DNA of 64,000 nucleotides. Origin: Flavobacteriales bacterium (lineage in GTDB: Bacteria; Bacteroidota; Bacteroidia; Flavobacteriales_E; Vicingaceae). Where the stretch lies: positions 294,888 through 358,887 of the forward strand of contig JABAZP010000005.1 of NCBI GenBank assembly GCA_018608405.1, read 5' to 3'. The stretch's first letter is position 1. Each line of letters opens with the position of its first letter. Shown in pieces: positions 35,748 through 44,209 of the stretch. The notes beneath the pieces are model-generated. The model worked only from the letters and a program-made list of their open reading frames with translations. It had not been told where the DNA came from and searched no databases. The translations under genes and the position numbers were made by a program.

Positions 35748-36404
35748 TTATTCTCCTAAAAATACAAATGAAACAATGTTTGCGCCCATTTGTAAGGCTT
35801 TCATTCTTGTAGCTTCAGAGTCGTTGTGAATCTCTTGATCTTCCCAGCCGTCTCCTAAATCGCATTCGGTGCTATAAAAAAGCACCAAACGACCTTCTTT
35901 TATAATTCCTAGCCCAACAGGTGCTTCACCATCGTGCTCGTGAATTTTTGGAAGGCCATTATTAAAATCAAATTTTTGATGGTAAATGGGGTGCGAAAAC
36001 GGAATCTCCACCAACTCCTCATTGGGAAATATTTTCTTTATTTCTCTGCGAACGAACTGATCCATTCCATAATTATCATCGATATGCAGAAAGCCTCCTG
36101 CCAACAAATAGTTTCTCAAATTTTCGGACTCCTCCAAGTTGAAAACCACATTTCCATGTCCCGTCATGTGCACAAAAGGATAATCGAATAATTCTGTGCT
36201 TGAAGGTTCAACTATGGCTTGCTCCCTTTTAATAGAAGTATTTAGGTTTTTATTGCAAAAGTCGATCAGGTTAGGCAAGGAGGTTTCTAAATTCGAATAC
36301 CAGTCACCCCCACCATTGTACTTTAAAATTGCAATTTGAAAATTCCCGTTTTGCGCTGCCATGGCAAAAGGTATAAAAAGGAAAAGAAATAATAATTTAC
36401 GCAT
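35748..36404 (-). CDS. DUF4159 exported protein
   Basis: 218 residues from the ATG at 36404 (MRKLLFLFLFIPFAMAAQ), which gives a clean signal peptide; an ATG at 36413 adds three residues. DUF4159 blocks: ILKYNGGGDWYSNLE, FVHMTGHGNVVF, GGFLHIDDNYGMD and LVLFYSTECDLGDGWED. The fold is thought to be glutamine-amidotransferase-like. In Bacteroidota, DUF4159 proteins often sit with aerotolerance/VWA gene clusters, but none is adjacent here. The start overlaps the rsmE stop by 8 nt. Confidence 0.88.
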   Translation of the reverse strand: MRKLLFLFLFIPFAMAAQNGNFQIAILKYNGGGDWYSNLETSLPNLIDFCNKNLNTSIKREQAIVEPSSTELFDYPFVHMTGHGNVVFNLEESENLRNYLLAGGFLHIDDNYGMDQFVRREIKKIFPNEELVEIPFSHPIYHQKFDFNNGLPKIHEHDGEAPVGLGIIKEGRLVLFYSTECDLGDGWEDQEIHNDSEATRMKALQMGANIVSFVFLGE

Positions 36405-37095
36405 TGAGTACATGTATGGTGTGACAAGCTACAATAGCTGCCGTTTCGGTTCTTAGTCGACTTTCTCCTAAGCCGATGGGCTCGAAGCCTTCTTTTATGG
36501 CTAATTCCACTTCTTGCTTGCTAAAGTCGCCTTCTGGTCCAATCAAAAGTAAGGCTTTCTCTCCTTTTTTATAGCTTTCATTTAAGCTCTTTTTTTGAAG
36601 CTCGTCGTAACAATGACAGATAAATTTTCTCCCATCAAACTCTTTTGTAATAAATTGCTTAAACTTTTCCAACTCGCTTAATTGCGGCAGCTTAGTTTTG
36701 TATGATTGTTTCATGGCGCTCACCAAAATACGCTCTTGGCGGTCTTTTTTAAGCACTTTTCGTTCCGAGTGAAAACTAACAATTGGGTGAATCGCATCAA
36801 TTCCAATTTCAGTGGATTTTTCTAAAAACCATTCCCATCGGTTGAGGTTCTTGGTCGGGGCTGCGGCAATTTCAATTCCGTAAGTTTCGTTCACTACCTC
36901 TTTTTCTAAGATGGTTAGTTGAGTCGCTTTTTGATGCGCTACAAGAATAGAGCAGAGGTATCTCGTTCCTTTTCCATCAATCACGTGAACGTTTTCACCC
37001 ATTTCCAAGCGCAACACTTTTGCAAGGTGCTTCGACTCTTCATTGTCGAGTGTAATGGTGTTATCTGAAATATTGGAGGAATAGAAGAGATGCAT
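36397..37095 (-). CDS. rsmE: 16S rRNA (uracil1498-N3)-methyltransferase
   Basis: 232 residues. An N-terminal PUA-like domain (ESKHLAKVLRLEMGENV) is followed by the SPOUT knot: LLIGPEGDFSKQEVELA, GLGESRLRTETAA and a C-terminal helix. It methylates U1498 of 16S rRNA. It is the first gene of the rsmE-DUF4159-methyltransferase series on the minus strand. Confidence 0.94.
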   Translation of the reverse strand: MHLFYSSNISDNTITLDNEESKHLAKVLRLEMGENVHVIDGKGTRYLCSILVAHQKATQLTILEKEVVNETYGIEIAAAPTKNLNRWEWFLEKSTEIGIDAIHPIVSFHSERKVLKKDRQERILVSAMKQSYKTKLPQLSELEKFKQFITKEFDGRKFICHCYDELQKKSLNESYKKGEKALLLIGPEGDFSKQEVELAIKEGFEPIGLGESRLRTETAAIVACHTIHVLNA

Positions 37096-37117
37096 GAATG
37101 TTGATTATACCGTAAAA

Positions 37118-37210
37118 GTACTTAGAGTTGAAAGTTGATGAATACTTATAGTTAAAATTTGATGAGTACTTAGAGTTGAAAGTTAGTGAGTGCCTAGAGT
37201 TGGTAAGTGC
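37118..37210. repeat. 24-bp imperfect tandem repeat
   Basis: Three full 24-nt copies (37118-37141, 37142-37165, 37166-37189; consensus GTACTTAGAGTTGAAAGTTG plus ATGA) are followed by partial, more diverged copies beginning at 37190 and 37207. The last runs into the stop region of the next gene. No open frame is conserved across copies. Confidence 0.8.
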
Positions 37211-37216
37211 TTAAAG

Positions 37217-37690
37217 TTATTGATTGATTATGCTTTTGTATTGCTCAATTACAATCTTCGCTTCTTCAAACTTCTGTGTTCCAATCATTCGACTTCTTCC
37301 GTCCGAGGTTTGAATCTTTATACCCTTGTTTCCTTTAACATTAAAGGCTTTTCCTTTGCGTGAAATTCTTAATCCCCAACCTCCATATTCTGAAATGGGA
37401 CTGTACTCCACAACTTCTGCGCTGTATAAGTCTGACCAAGGATAGGAAACTGTTTTGAGATGGAAAGGAAACATTTGAATGTGTATTCCATGTTCATCGA
37501 CTCGAGTAGAAAGGTTAATAGAAAATAAAAAAAGTACTACAAAAGCAAGGACGCCAAACGAAATATAGAATTCTGTATTGAGTTGAATAGGGAGGCGCTG
37601 GTAAATAAAAATTCCTACTAAACCCACCATGGTAAGCCACAACCACCATTGGTTAAAGCGTTGTCTTTCTTCAAAAATTTTGTTTTTCAT
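37217..37690 (-). CDS. Hypothetical membrane protein with a PH-like cytoplasmic domain
   Basis: 157 residues. Two transmembrane helices (WWLWLTMVGLVGIFIYQ and FYISFGVLAFVVLFLFSI), then a beta-rich domain (VDEHGIHIQMFPF, TVSYPWSDLYSAEVVEY, YGGWGLRISRKGKAFNVKG) like bacterial PH-type membrane proteins. No enzyme motif. Divergently transcribed from accC across a 201-nt gap. Its 3' end lies in the repeat tract. Function unknown. Confidence 0.75.
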   Translation of the reverse strand: MKNKIFEERQRFNQWWLWLTMVGLVGIFIYQRLPIQLNTEFYISFGVLAFVVLFLFSINLSTRVDEHGIHIQMFPFHLKTVSYPWSDLYSAEVVEYSPISEYGGWGLRISRKGKAFNVKGNKGIKIQTSDGRSRMIGTQKFEEAKIVIEQYKSIINQ

Positions 37691-37891
37691 TTTTTAGTGT
37701 AATTTAAAATTTTGTTTTAGTAGAAGTTATATTCGTAAAGTGATTTATCTAACTTAATAAATGTTCAGATAGCTAATTTTTTAGAATAAAAACTGATGGT
37801 TTCGCAAATTCTCTTTACTCTAATATCTTGCAGTGCAACGGTCTTAAATCTTTTAGTGAATATACCTAATTTAGCGCAAAACAATGACGAG

Positions 37892-39370
37892 ATGAATAAG
37901 ATTTTGATTGCAAACAGAGGGGAAATTGCATTGCGAATTATGCGTACTGCCAAGGAAATGGGAATTTCAACAGTAGCTATTTATTCTGAGGCAGATAGAA
38001 ATGCGCTATTTGTGAGATATGCAGATGAAGCAGTTTGTGTTGGTCCACCCCCCTCATCGGAATCTTATTTGCGTGGAGATTACATCATCGAATTGTGCAA
38101 ACAAATGAATGTAGATGGCATACACCCAGGTTACGGTTTCCTTTCTGAGAATGCTGATTTTGCTCGTAAAGTGAGTAAAGCAGGACTGACTCTAATTGGT
38201 CCTTCGCCCGAAGCCATGGAAGTAATGGGCAGCAAGTTGGCAGCGAAAGCCGCCGTTAAAAAATACAACATTCCATTGGTTCCTGGAACAGATGAAGCTG
38301 TAACAGATGTGGCGGAAGCTGAGAAAATTGCGCAAGAAGTAGGTTTTCCTATTTTGGTTAAAGCAAGTGCTGGTGGCGGTGGAAAAGGAATGCGAATTGT
38401 AGAGCGAGTAGAAGATTTTAGAGAGCAAATGGACCGAGCAGTTTCTGAAGCCATTTCTTCTTTTGGAGATGGAGCAGTTTTTATTGAACGGTACGTAGGC
38501 TCTCCTCGACACATCGAAATTCAAATTTTAGCGGACACACATGGAAATGTTGTTTATTTATTTGAAAGAGAGTGTTCTATTCAGCGAAGACACCAAAAAG
38601 TAATAGAAGAAGCACCGTCGGCCGTTTTAACTCCTGAATTGAGAAAGGAGATGGGAAAAGCTGCGGTATTGGTTGCAAAGTCTTGCGACTATGTTGGAGC
38701 TGGTACAGTAGAATTTCTGTTGGATGAAAATTTAAATTTCTTTTTTTTAGAAATGAATACGAGGTTGCAAGTGGAGCATCCTGTTACAGAGCAAATTACT
38801 GGAATTGATTTGGTTCGAGAGCAAATTAATGTGGCACGAGGAGAAAAACTGAGCTTTACACAAGAGGACTTGAAAATTCAAGGACACGCTTTTGAGGTGA
38901 GAGTTTATGCGGAAGATCCGATGAATAATTTTTTACCGGATATTGGTACGCTAGAAACGTACGTTCGTCCACAAGGCTTAGGAGTTCGAGTTGACGACGG
39001 TTTTGAAGAGGGGATGGAAATTCCGATTTATTACGATCCGATGATTGCTAAGCTAGTAACTTTCGGCAAAGACAGAGAAACTGCTCGTTTAAGAATGTTA
39101 AGAGCAATTGACGAGTATGAAATAAAGGGTGTAAAAACAACCATGGATTTCTGCCGATTTGCATTAGAGCACAAGGCTTTTGTATCTGGAAATTTTGATA
39201 CCAACTTTGTAAAGCATCATTTTAAACCCGAATATTTAGAAAGTAAAAACGATGACGAACAAGAAATTGCGGCGCTGGTAGCAGCGACTTTAGTCAGTAA
39301 TTCAACGACTCCGGCAATGGAAGCCTCTAGCTCGAGCAAAAAATCAAATTGGAAGGCCAATAGGATGTAA
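37892..39370 (+). CDS. accC: Biotin carboxylase subunit of an acyl-CoA carboxylase
   Basis: 492 residues from the ATG at 37892 (MNKILIANRGEIALR, the standard N-terminus). An upstream in-frame GTG/ATG reading from 37796 is rejected because its 32 residues have no family similarity. ATP-grasp motifs: KASAGGGGKGMRIV, EAPSAVLTPELR, FFLEMNTRLQVEHPVTE and the catalytic-loop GVRVDDGFEEG. The 40 or so extra C-terminal residues (Ser-rich, ending NWKANRM) exceed the E. coli length and are typical of the propionyl/acyl-CoA carboxylase subunits of Bacteroidota. The biotin carrier and transferase genes are not adjacent. Confidence 0.9.
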   Translation: MNKILIANRGEIALRIMRTAKEMGISTVAIYSEADRNALFVRYADEAVCVGPPPSSESYLRGDYIIELCKQMNVDGIHPGYGFLSENADFARKVSKAGLTLIGPSPEAMEVMGSKLAAKAAVKKYNIPLVPGTDEAVTDVAEAEKIAQEVGFPILVKASAGGGGKGMRIVERVEDFREQMDRAVSEAISSFGDGAVFIERYVGSPRHIEIQILADTHGNVVYLFERECSIQRRHQKVIEEAPSAVLTPELRKEMGKAAVLVAKSCDYVGAGTVEFLLDENLNFFFLEMNTRLQVEHPVTEQITGIDLVREQINVARGEKLSFTQEDLKIQGHAFEVRVYAEDPMNNFLPDIGTLETYVRPQGLGVRVDDGFEEGMEIPIYYDPMIAKLVTFGKDRETARLRMLRAIDEYEIKGVKTTMDFCRFALEHKAFVSGNFDTNFVKHHFKPEYLESKNDDEQEIAALVAATLVSNSTTPAMEASSSSKKSNWKANRM

Positions 39371-39546
39371 GGGTATTAAAGATTAAGACTGTATTACTTT
39401 AGACGCAAGAAAATTCAGATTATATAGAATGTAATTGTCACACTCATAGTTACTTTATTGCCTCCAGGCAACACATAGTAGTTAAGCTAGTGTCCATTAA
39501 GAAAGCATTTGGCGCTATTGCCACAGCACTCTTAAAACTTAGCACT

Positions 39547-41556
39547 ATGAAAAAGTTAATTCTAATTTTAGTCGTATTATTTAGTTCTCAAATTAATTTC
39601 GCACAATCAGGAAGTGGCGTTATAAAGGGTTTAGTAGTAGAGAAAGCAAACAACGAACCAGTACCATTTGCCAACGTAGTCTTATTGAAAGGTTCAGAAC
39701 AAGTTTTGGTAACGACTACAGATTTCGATGGGATATATACTTTAAAACCAATCCCAGCCGGTATCTACGATGTAAAGATTAATTATGTTGGTTTTGCACC
39801 CCAGAAAGTAAGTGAGATAACCGTTGATTCTAGTAAAATAACCGTATTGAACGTAACTATGGTTAAAGGAATAGAAATTGAGGAAGTTACAGTATACTGT
39901 AAACCTATAATTGAGAAGGACCAAATAGAAGTTGGAACAACAGTTCATAGAACTCAAATTACTCAAATGGCCGTTCGATCAGTTGCAGATATAACAAAAG
40001 TCGCCGGGAATGGAATTTTTTCAAGAGACAATGGTTCCAGAAAAAATAATGTTAGGGGACAACGAAATGGCAGTTCCGTTACTTTTATTGACGGGGTAAA
40101 AATAACAGGTTATTCGCATTCTGAGTTAGCTGCTGAGCCAAGACGATACAGAAATGAATCTTATCAAAGTTTGGCTGATAATGTATTTCAAACACCTAGA
40201 AGGGAGCCATTATCCACTTTTAGCATAGATGTAGATAAAGCAGCATATGCTAACACACGCCGATTTTTAAATGAAGGGATGTTGCCTCCGCCGGATGCGG
40301 TTCGAATTGAGGAGTTAATCAATTACTTCGATTACGATTACCCTCAACCGGAAGGTGAACACCCATTTTCAATCACAACCGAGTTAACAACTTGTCCATG
40401 GAATGAGAACCGTCAATTAGCCTTGATCGGTATTCAAGGAGAGATAATTGAGATGGGTAAAGCTCCAAGAAGTAATCTAGTTTTCTTGTTAGATGTTTCA
40501 GGGTCAATGGGTAGTCCTGATAAATTAGGCTTATTGAAAAAAGGACTGGCCCTTTTAATTGACCAGTTAAGGGAGGAGGATCGTATTGCTATTGTTGTTT
40601 ACGCAGGAGCAGCCAGGGTTGTATTGAAGTCAACAAGTGGAGACCAAAAGGATGAAATCAAACGCGTGCTGAACCGATTGTCTGCAGGAGGTTCGACAGC
40701 AGGTGGTGCGGGAATTCAATTGGCTTACAAAATAGCCGAAAAGAATTTCATCAAAGGTGGGAATAATCGAATTCTATTAGCCACAGATGGGGATTTTAAT
40801 CTAGGGACTAGCAGTCAAGAAGCGTTGGTAAAACTGATTGAGGAAAAGCGAGAGGGAGGAGTATTTCTATCCGTTTTAGGTTTTGGTAACGGAAATCTCC
40901 AGGATTATAAAATGGAGCAAATAGCTGATAAAGGGAATGGCAATTATAGCTACATTGATAATATCCTAGAGGCCAAAAAAGTGTTAATAAGCGAAATGGG
41001 TGGAACTCTGTTCACGATTGCAAAAGATGTAAAAGTGCAAGCAGAGTTTAATCCAGCAAAAGTTAAAGCCTACCGTCTAATTGGCTACGTAAATAGAGCC
41101 CTTGCTGCTGAAGATTTTAATGATGATAAGAAGGATACAGGGGAGTTAGGAGCAGGGCATGCAGTTACAGTATTGTATGAAATTGTACCCATGGGTTCTG
41201 AAGAAAAGATTAAAGACATTGATAAGCTAAAATATCAAAAAGAAAAAGCTATTGATTCTTTGTCAGACGAATTGCTAACTGTTAAGTTTCGATATAAGAA
41301 ACCAGATGGAAATAAATCAATTCTATTGACCAAGATTATGAAAGACGAGGAAGTTGAGCTTGAACAAGCTTCTCATAATCTTCAGTTCTCTGCTGCAGTA
41401 GCATCATTTGGAATGAAACTTCGCGGCTCTGAGAGTACTAAAGAAATGAGCTTTAGTGATATTTTAGGAATTGCTAAGATGTCAAAGGGTTTGGATGAGA
41501 ATGGCTATAGAGCGGAATTTTTAAAATTGGTCGAAACCGCGGAGTTGATTCGTTAG
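39547..41556 (+). CDS. VWA (YfbK-like) protein with N-terminal CarboxypepD_reg and TonB-plug-like segments
   Basis: 669 residues from the ATG at 39547, which starts a signal peptide (MKKLILILVVLFSSQINFAQ); an upstream GTG reading is rejected. Order: carboxypeptidase-regulatory-like beta-sandwich at 21-107; plug-like segment at about 130-190 (VRSVADITKVAGNGIFSRD, SSVTFIDGVKITG), as in TonB-dependent receptors; the YfbK N-terminal block (PLSTFSIDVDKAAYANTRRF) from about 220; VWA domain at 310-480 with MIDAS D316xSxS (LLDVSGSMGSPDK); and a C-terminal DUF3520-like region. There is no barrel. Inferred role: exported metal-dependent binding protein at the envelope. Ligand unknown. Confidence 0.87.
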   Translation: MKKLILILVVLFSSQINFAQSGSGVIKGLVVEKANNEPVPFANVVLLKGSEQVLVTTTDFDGIYTLKPIPAGIYDVKINYVGFAPQKVSEITVDSSKITVLNVTMVKGIEIEEVTVYCKPIIEKDQIEVGTTVHRTQITQMAVRSVADITKVAGNGIFSRDNGSRKNNVRGQRNGSSVTFIDGVKITGYSHSELAAEPRRYRNESYQSLADNVFQTPRREPLSTFSIDVDKAAYANTRRFLNEGMLPPPDAVRIEELINYFDYDYPQPEGEHPFSITTELTTCPWNENRQLALIGIQGEIIEMGKAPRSNLVFLLDVSGSMGSPDKLGLLKKGLALLIDQLREEDRIAIVVYAGAARVVLKSTSGDQKDEIKRVLNRLSAGGSTAGGAGIQLAYKIAEKNFIKGGNNRILLATDGDFNLGTSSQEALVKLIEEKREGGVFLSVLGFGNGNLQDYKMEQIADKGNGNYSYIDNILEAKKVLISEMGGTLFTIAKDVKVQAEFNPAKVKAYRLIGYVNRALAAEDFNDDKKDTGELGAGHAVTVLYEIVPMGSEEKIKDIDKLKYQKEKAIDSLSDELLTVKFRYKKPDGNKSILLTKIMKDEEVELEQASHNLQFSAAVASFGMKLRGSESTKEMSFSDILGIAKMSKGLDENGYRAEFLKLVETAELIR

Positions 41557-41686
41557 GAAATAGAAATTAAAAAAAGAGAAAATAATTCAAGGCAACGTAT
41601 TGAAAATATCGGAGTCTTTATAACAGAAGAATGAAAAATCTTCTAAAAGGATGGTTAATCCTGGTTAATAAAATAGTTGGTTTACG

Positions 41687-41737
41687 AAAAGCCCTTTTGG
41701 CCATCGAGTAAAATCGAAATGGCCGAAGGGGCTTTTT
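41687..41737. terminator. Bidirectional terminator between convergent genes
   Basis: Imperfect long hairpin: AAAAGCCC ... GGCCAT on the left (41687-41704), ATGGCC ... GGGGCTTTT on the right (41719-41736), with A- and T-runs at the ends. The T-run overlaps the stop codon of the convergent IMPase gene. Confidence 0.8.
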
Positions 41738-42531
41738 TAATTAAGATGCTTCTTTATTAAATTGCTGAACTCTACTCTCAATTGTGGATTGATAGCAACA
41801 ATTTCTTTTCCAAATAACCAGTTGCCTTCACCTTTAAAATCTTCAATAACAGCTCCTGCTTGTTGAGCAATAAAAGCTCCTGCAGCAACATCCCAAGCAT
41901 GCAAACTGTATTCGAAGAAAACATCAAACCTGCCGCAGGCCATGTACACCAAATCAACAGCTGCTGAACCAATCCTGCGAATTCCTCGAGTGTTTTTAGC
42001 CAAGTTTTTGAGCAATTCAAAATAACCGTCTAAATGAGTGTAGTCGTAATATGGGAAACCAGTTGCAATCAATGAATCTGATAAGTTTGAGGTAGAATTT
42101 GTTTCTATTTTATTACCATTTAAAAAAGCATCACTTCCTTCCCATGCATAAAAACACTCATCTCTATTTACTTCATAAACCACTCCTATAACAACTTCGT
42201 CGTTTCGTTTTAGCGCCACGCTAACAGAGTAGGTGGGCACTCCGTGTAAAAAATTGGTAGTTCCATCTAGTGGATCTATGATCCAATTGTAAACATCTCC
42301 TACCTTATCAGAAGTTCCTTCCTCTGCAATAAAACCTGCCTCAGGAATAAACTTTGCTAAATTGGCTACTAACCGTTGTTCAGCTGTTTTATCTACGTAG
42401 CTTACTAAGGAGTTTTTTGACTTCGTTTCAATGTCTTCTCGGTGTACTTTGGACTCTTCCATTTTAATGAAAATGCCAACTTCACGGCAAAGCTCAACAA
42501 CATCTTGGCACAGTAACTCTAGTGAAATCAT
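41737..42531 (-). CDS. Inositol monophosphatase family protein
   Basis: 264 residues. Metal-binding motifs of the family: the Glu pair in FIAEEGTS, WIIDPLDGTTNFLHG, and WDVAAGAFIAQQAGA. SuhB-like; hydrolyses inositol-1-phosphate or similar sugar phosphates and in some bacteria acts in rRNA processing. The substrate is not decidable here. Its ATG overlaps the lgt stop (ATGA), so it is the second gene of that operon. Confidence 0.93.
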   Translation of the reverse strand: MISLELLCQDVVELCREVGIFIKMEESKVHREDIETKSKNSLVSYVDKTAEQRLVANLAKFIPEAGFIAEEGTSDKVGDVYNWIIDPLDGTTNFLHGVPTYSVSVALKRNDEVVIGVVYEVNRDECFYAWEGSDAFLNGNKIETNSTSNLSDSLIATGFPYYDYTHLDGYFELLKNLAKNTRGIRRIGSAAVDLVYMACGRFDVFFEYSLHAWDVAAGAFIAQQAGAVIEDFKGEGNWLFGKEIVAINPQLRVEFSNLIKKHLN

Positions 42532-43697
42532 GCCTCTGCAGCTTTTGGGATGAATTTATTCTTGTTTTGCGTGAAATACACTATTCCAGCTATTCCGGTT
42601 AAAAACAAAACCACAGCAATAATTTCAGCTTGAGTAGCCTCAATTCCTAAGAAGTGGTAATCTGGATTAATTCGAATTTTTTCAATGAAAAAGCGTTCTG
42701 CTCCATTAAATGCCAAATACAAACTAAACATCACTCCGGGAACCGAAATTTTCTTTCGCAATGACCAAAGTATTCCGAAAATAATAAAAGCCATTACCGT
42801 TTCGTAGAAAGGAGTTGGCCACGCATTACCTGTAATACTCTCTAGTCCCATTCTGTGGAAATCTTCTTGCAAATCTATTCCTAAAACATTGTTGGGGTAG
42901 TCAAAAGCCCACATCCAGTCGGGCAGAAAACTCATCCAATCGGGTTTAGGTGCATCGTTTGGCATTCCCCAGTCGCCGTCACCGGCAAGCTGGCAGCCAA
43001 TTCGTCCAATACCATAAGCAGCCATAAGACCTGGAGCACAGGCATCTGCCACGTGAATCCAAGTTAATCCATTTTTAACTGCATAATATAAAACAGCACC
43101 ACCGCCAACAATTAAACCACCATAAATACTTAATCCGCTAAAAGAAACTAATGCTCCAATGGGGTCTGCAGCAAATTCCGACAGGTTCTCTAAATTGTGA
43201 AATATTTTAGAACCAAGTATTCCGGCAATGGCTGCAATCATGGTCATGTTGCCAACCAATTCGTGAGGTCGTACCTTTTGTTTTACCATTTTTGGCGTCG
43301 CTAACTTTTCTTTGTCCTTTTCTCTGAATTTCATCCATGCAAATAGGGCAGCTCCCAAAAGTCCTCCAATAAAATTGCCTCTTCCTGAAAAAAGAAAGGT
43401 TTGTGGATTCTCTACCAAGGCACCATAATTAAATACTGCTTCAATAAATTTAAATCCTACAAGAAATCCTAAAATTCCATTTGAAATTAACTCCCAAGTA
43501 CTTGCCTTTTCTCCGATTTTAACATCTACTAATCTAGCAAATAACAGCTTATTAGCTTCTTTCCTTTTCATCTCTTCCGTGAAGAAGTAGGCGGCTGCAA
43601 TAAACCCCAAGGCAACAAAAAAGCCGAAAGTTGGAAAAGGGAGAGGGATATCTATTCCGAGTAAATCTCGGAGCATATCAGATAGAGTTGGATACAT
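42528..43697 (-). CDS. lgt: Prolipoprotein diacylglyceryl transferase-like membrane protein (divergent Lgt)
   Basis: 389 residues from the ATG at 43697; a TTG at 43748 lies upstream of the promoter element and is rejected. Polytopic membrane protein. The signature region reads AYGIGRIGCQLAGDGDWG, where the classic Lgt has GRxGNFxNxE: Gly-Arg is kept but the Asn-Phe pair is replaced. The protein is about 100 residues longer than typical Lgt, with a charged loop near residue 130. It ends with a helix block PTPFYETVMAFIIFGILW like other Lgt. The family attaches diacylglycerol to lipobox Cys. Activity of this variant is likely but inferred. Confidence 0.82.
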   Translation of the reverse strand: MYPTLSDMLRDLLGIDIPLPFPTFGFFVALGFIAAAYFFTEEMKRKEANKLLFARLVDVKIGEKASTWELISNGILGFLVGFKFIEAVFNYGALVENPQTFLFSGRGNFIGGLLGAALFAWMKFREKDKEKLATPKMVKQKVRPHELVGNMTMIAAIAGILGSKIFHNLENLSEFAADPIGALVSFSGLSIYGGLIVGGGAVLYYAVKNGLTWIHVADACAPGLMAAYGIGRIGCQLAGDGDWGMPNDAPKPDWMSFLPDWMWAFDYPNNVLGIDLQEDFHRMGLESITGNAWPTPFYETVMAFIIFGILWSLRKKISVPGVMFSLYLAFNGAERFFIEKIRINPDYHFLGIEATQAEIIAVVLFLTGIAGIVYFTQNKNKFIPKAAEA

Positions 43698-43714
43698 TTT
43701 CTTAGTTTGAAATT

Positions 43715-43722
43715 CAAAAATA
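43715..43722 (-). promoter_or_regulatory. -7 element (TATTTTTG) before lgt
   Basis: Exact TAnnTTTG on the minus strand, 17 nt before the ATG at 43697. A TTG (43746-43748 read in reverse) lies 23 nt upstream of it and could be the -33 element. Confidence 0.42.
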
Positions 43723-43794
43723 AGCATAGCAAATAGTCTACCTGCCAAGTTTTAAAATTATATCAGAGCATTCGTAATTTGGCAAAAAAATAAG

Positions 43795-44205
43795 TTGTCG
43801 AAACTAGTAGCTATAGATTACGGAGCAAAACGCACGGGAATTGCAGAAACGGACTCGTTGCAAATCATTGCAAGCGGTTTAACTACTGTTGAAACCAAAG
43901 ATTTGCAAGAGTTTATGAAGTCTTATCTTGAAAAAGAAGATGTAGAAGTATTAGTTGTTGGCCAAGCCAAACGAATGAGTGGAGAGTTATCAGAAATAGA
44001 AGGTAAAATTGTTCCTTTCATTAACTTTATTAAAAAGCGATTTCCACTGCTAAAAATTGAACGGCAAGATGAGGGTTTTACCTCACAAATTGCTTTTCAA
44101 TCCATGATTGACGGAGGGCTCAGTAAAAAGAAGAGAAGGGATAAGGCATTGGTCGATAAAATTAGTGCGACCTTAATATTACAGCGGTTTATGGAAAACC
44201 GCTAG
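43795..44205 (+). CDS. ruvX: Putative pre-16S rRNA nuclease (YqgF/RuvX)
   Basis: 136 residues starting at a TTG (MSKLVAIDYGAKRTG); no ATG exists in the N-terminal region. RNase H-like fold: Asp8 in AIDYGAKRTGIA, VLVVGQAKRMSGE, DEGFTSQIA and the C-terminal acidic position in DKALVDKISATLIL. It trims the 5' end of pre-16S rRNA in E. coli. Divergent from lgt across 97 nt and convergent with the next gene (4-nt gap). Confidence 0.92.
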   Translation: MSKLVAIDYGAKRTGIAETDSLQIIASGLTTVETKDLQEFMKSYLEKEDVEVLVVGQAKRMSGELSEIEGKIVPFINFIKKRFPLLKIERQDEGFTSQIAFQSMIDGGLSKKKRRDKALVDKISATLILQRFMENR

Positions 44206-44209
44206 GGTG

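Noticed and set aside
37118-37210. CRISPR array
   Set aside because: Units are contiguous with no spacers, imperfect, and no cas gene is present in the window.
39447-39481. Short palindrome TTGCCTCCAGGCAA upstream of the VWA gene
   Set aside because: Only 6-bp arms with a 2-nt loop and no T-run; not convincing as a terminator, riboswitch or operator.
41631-41711. 26-codon frame starting MKNLLKGWLILV between the VWA and IMPase genes
   Set aside because: It overlaps the terminator hairpin, has no visible promoter or conservation evidence, and such short hydrophobic frames arise by chance.
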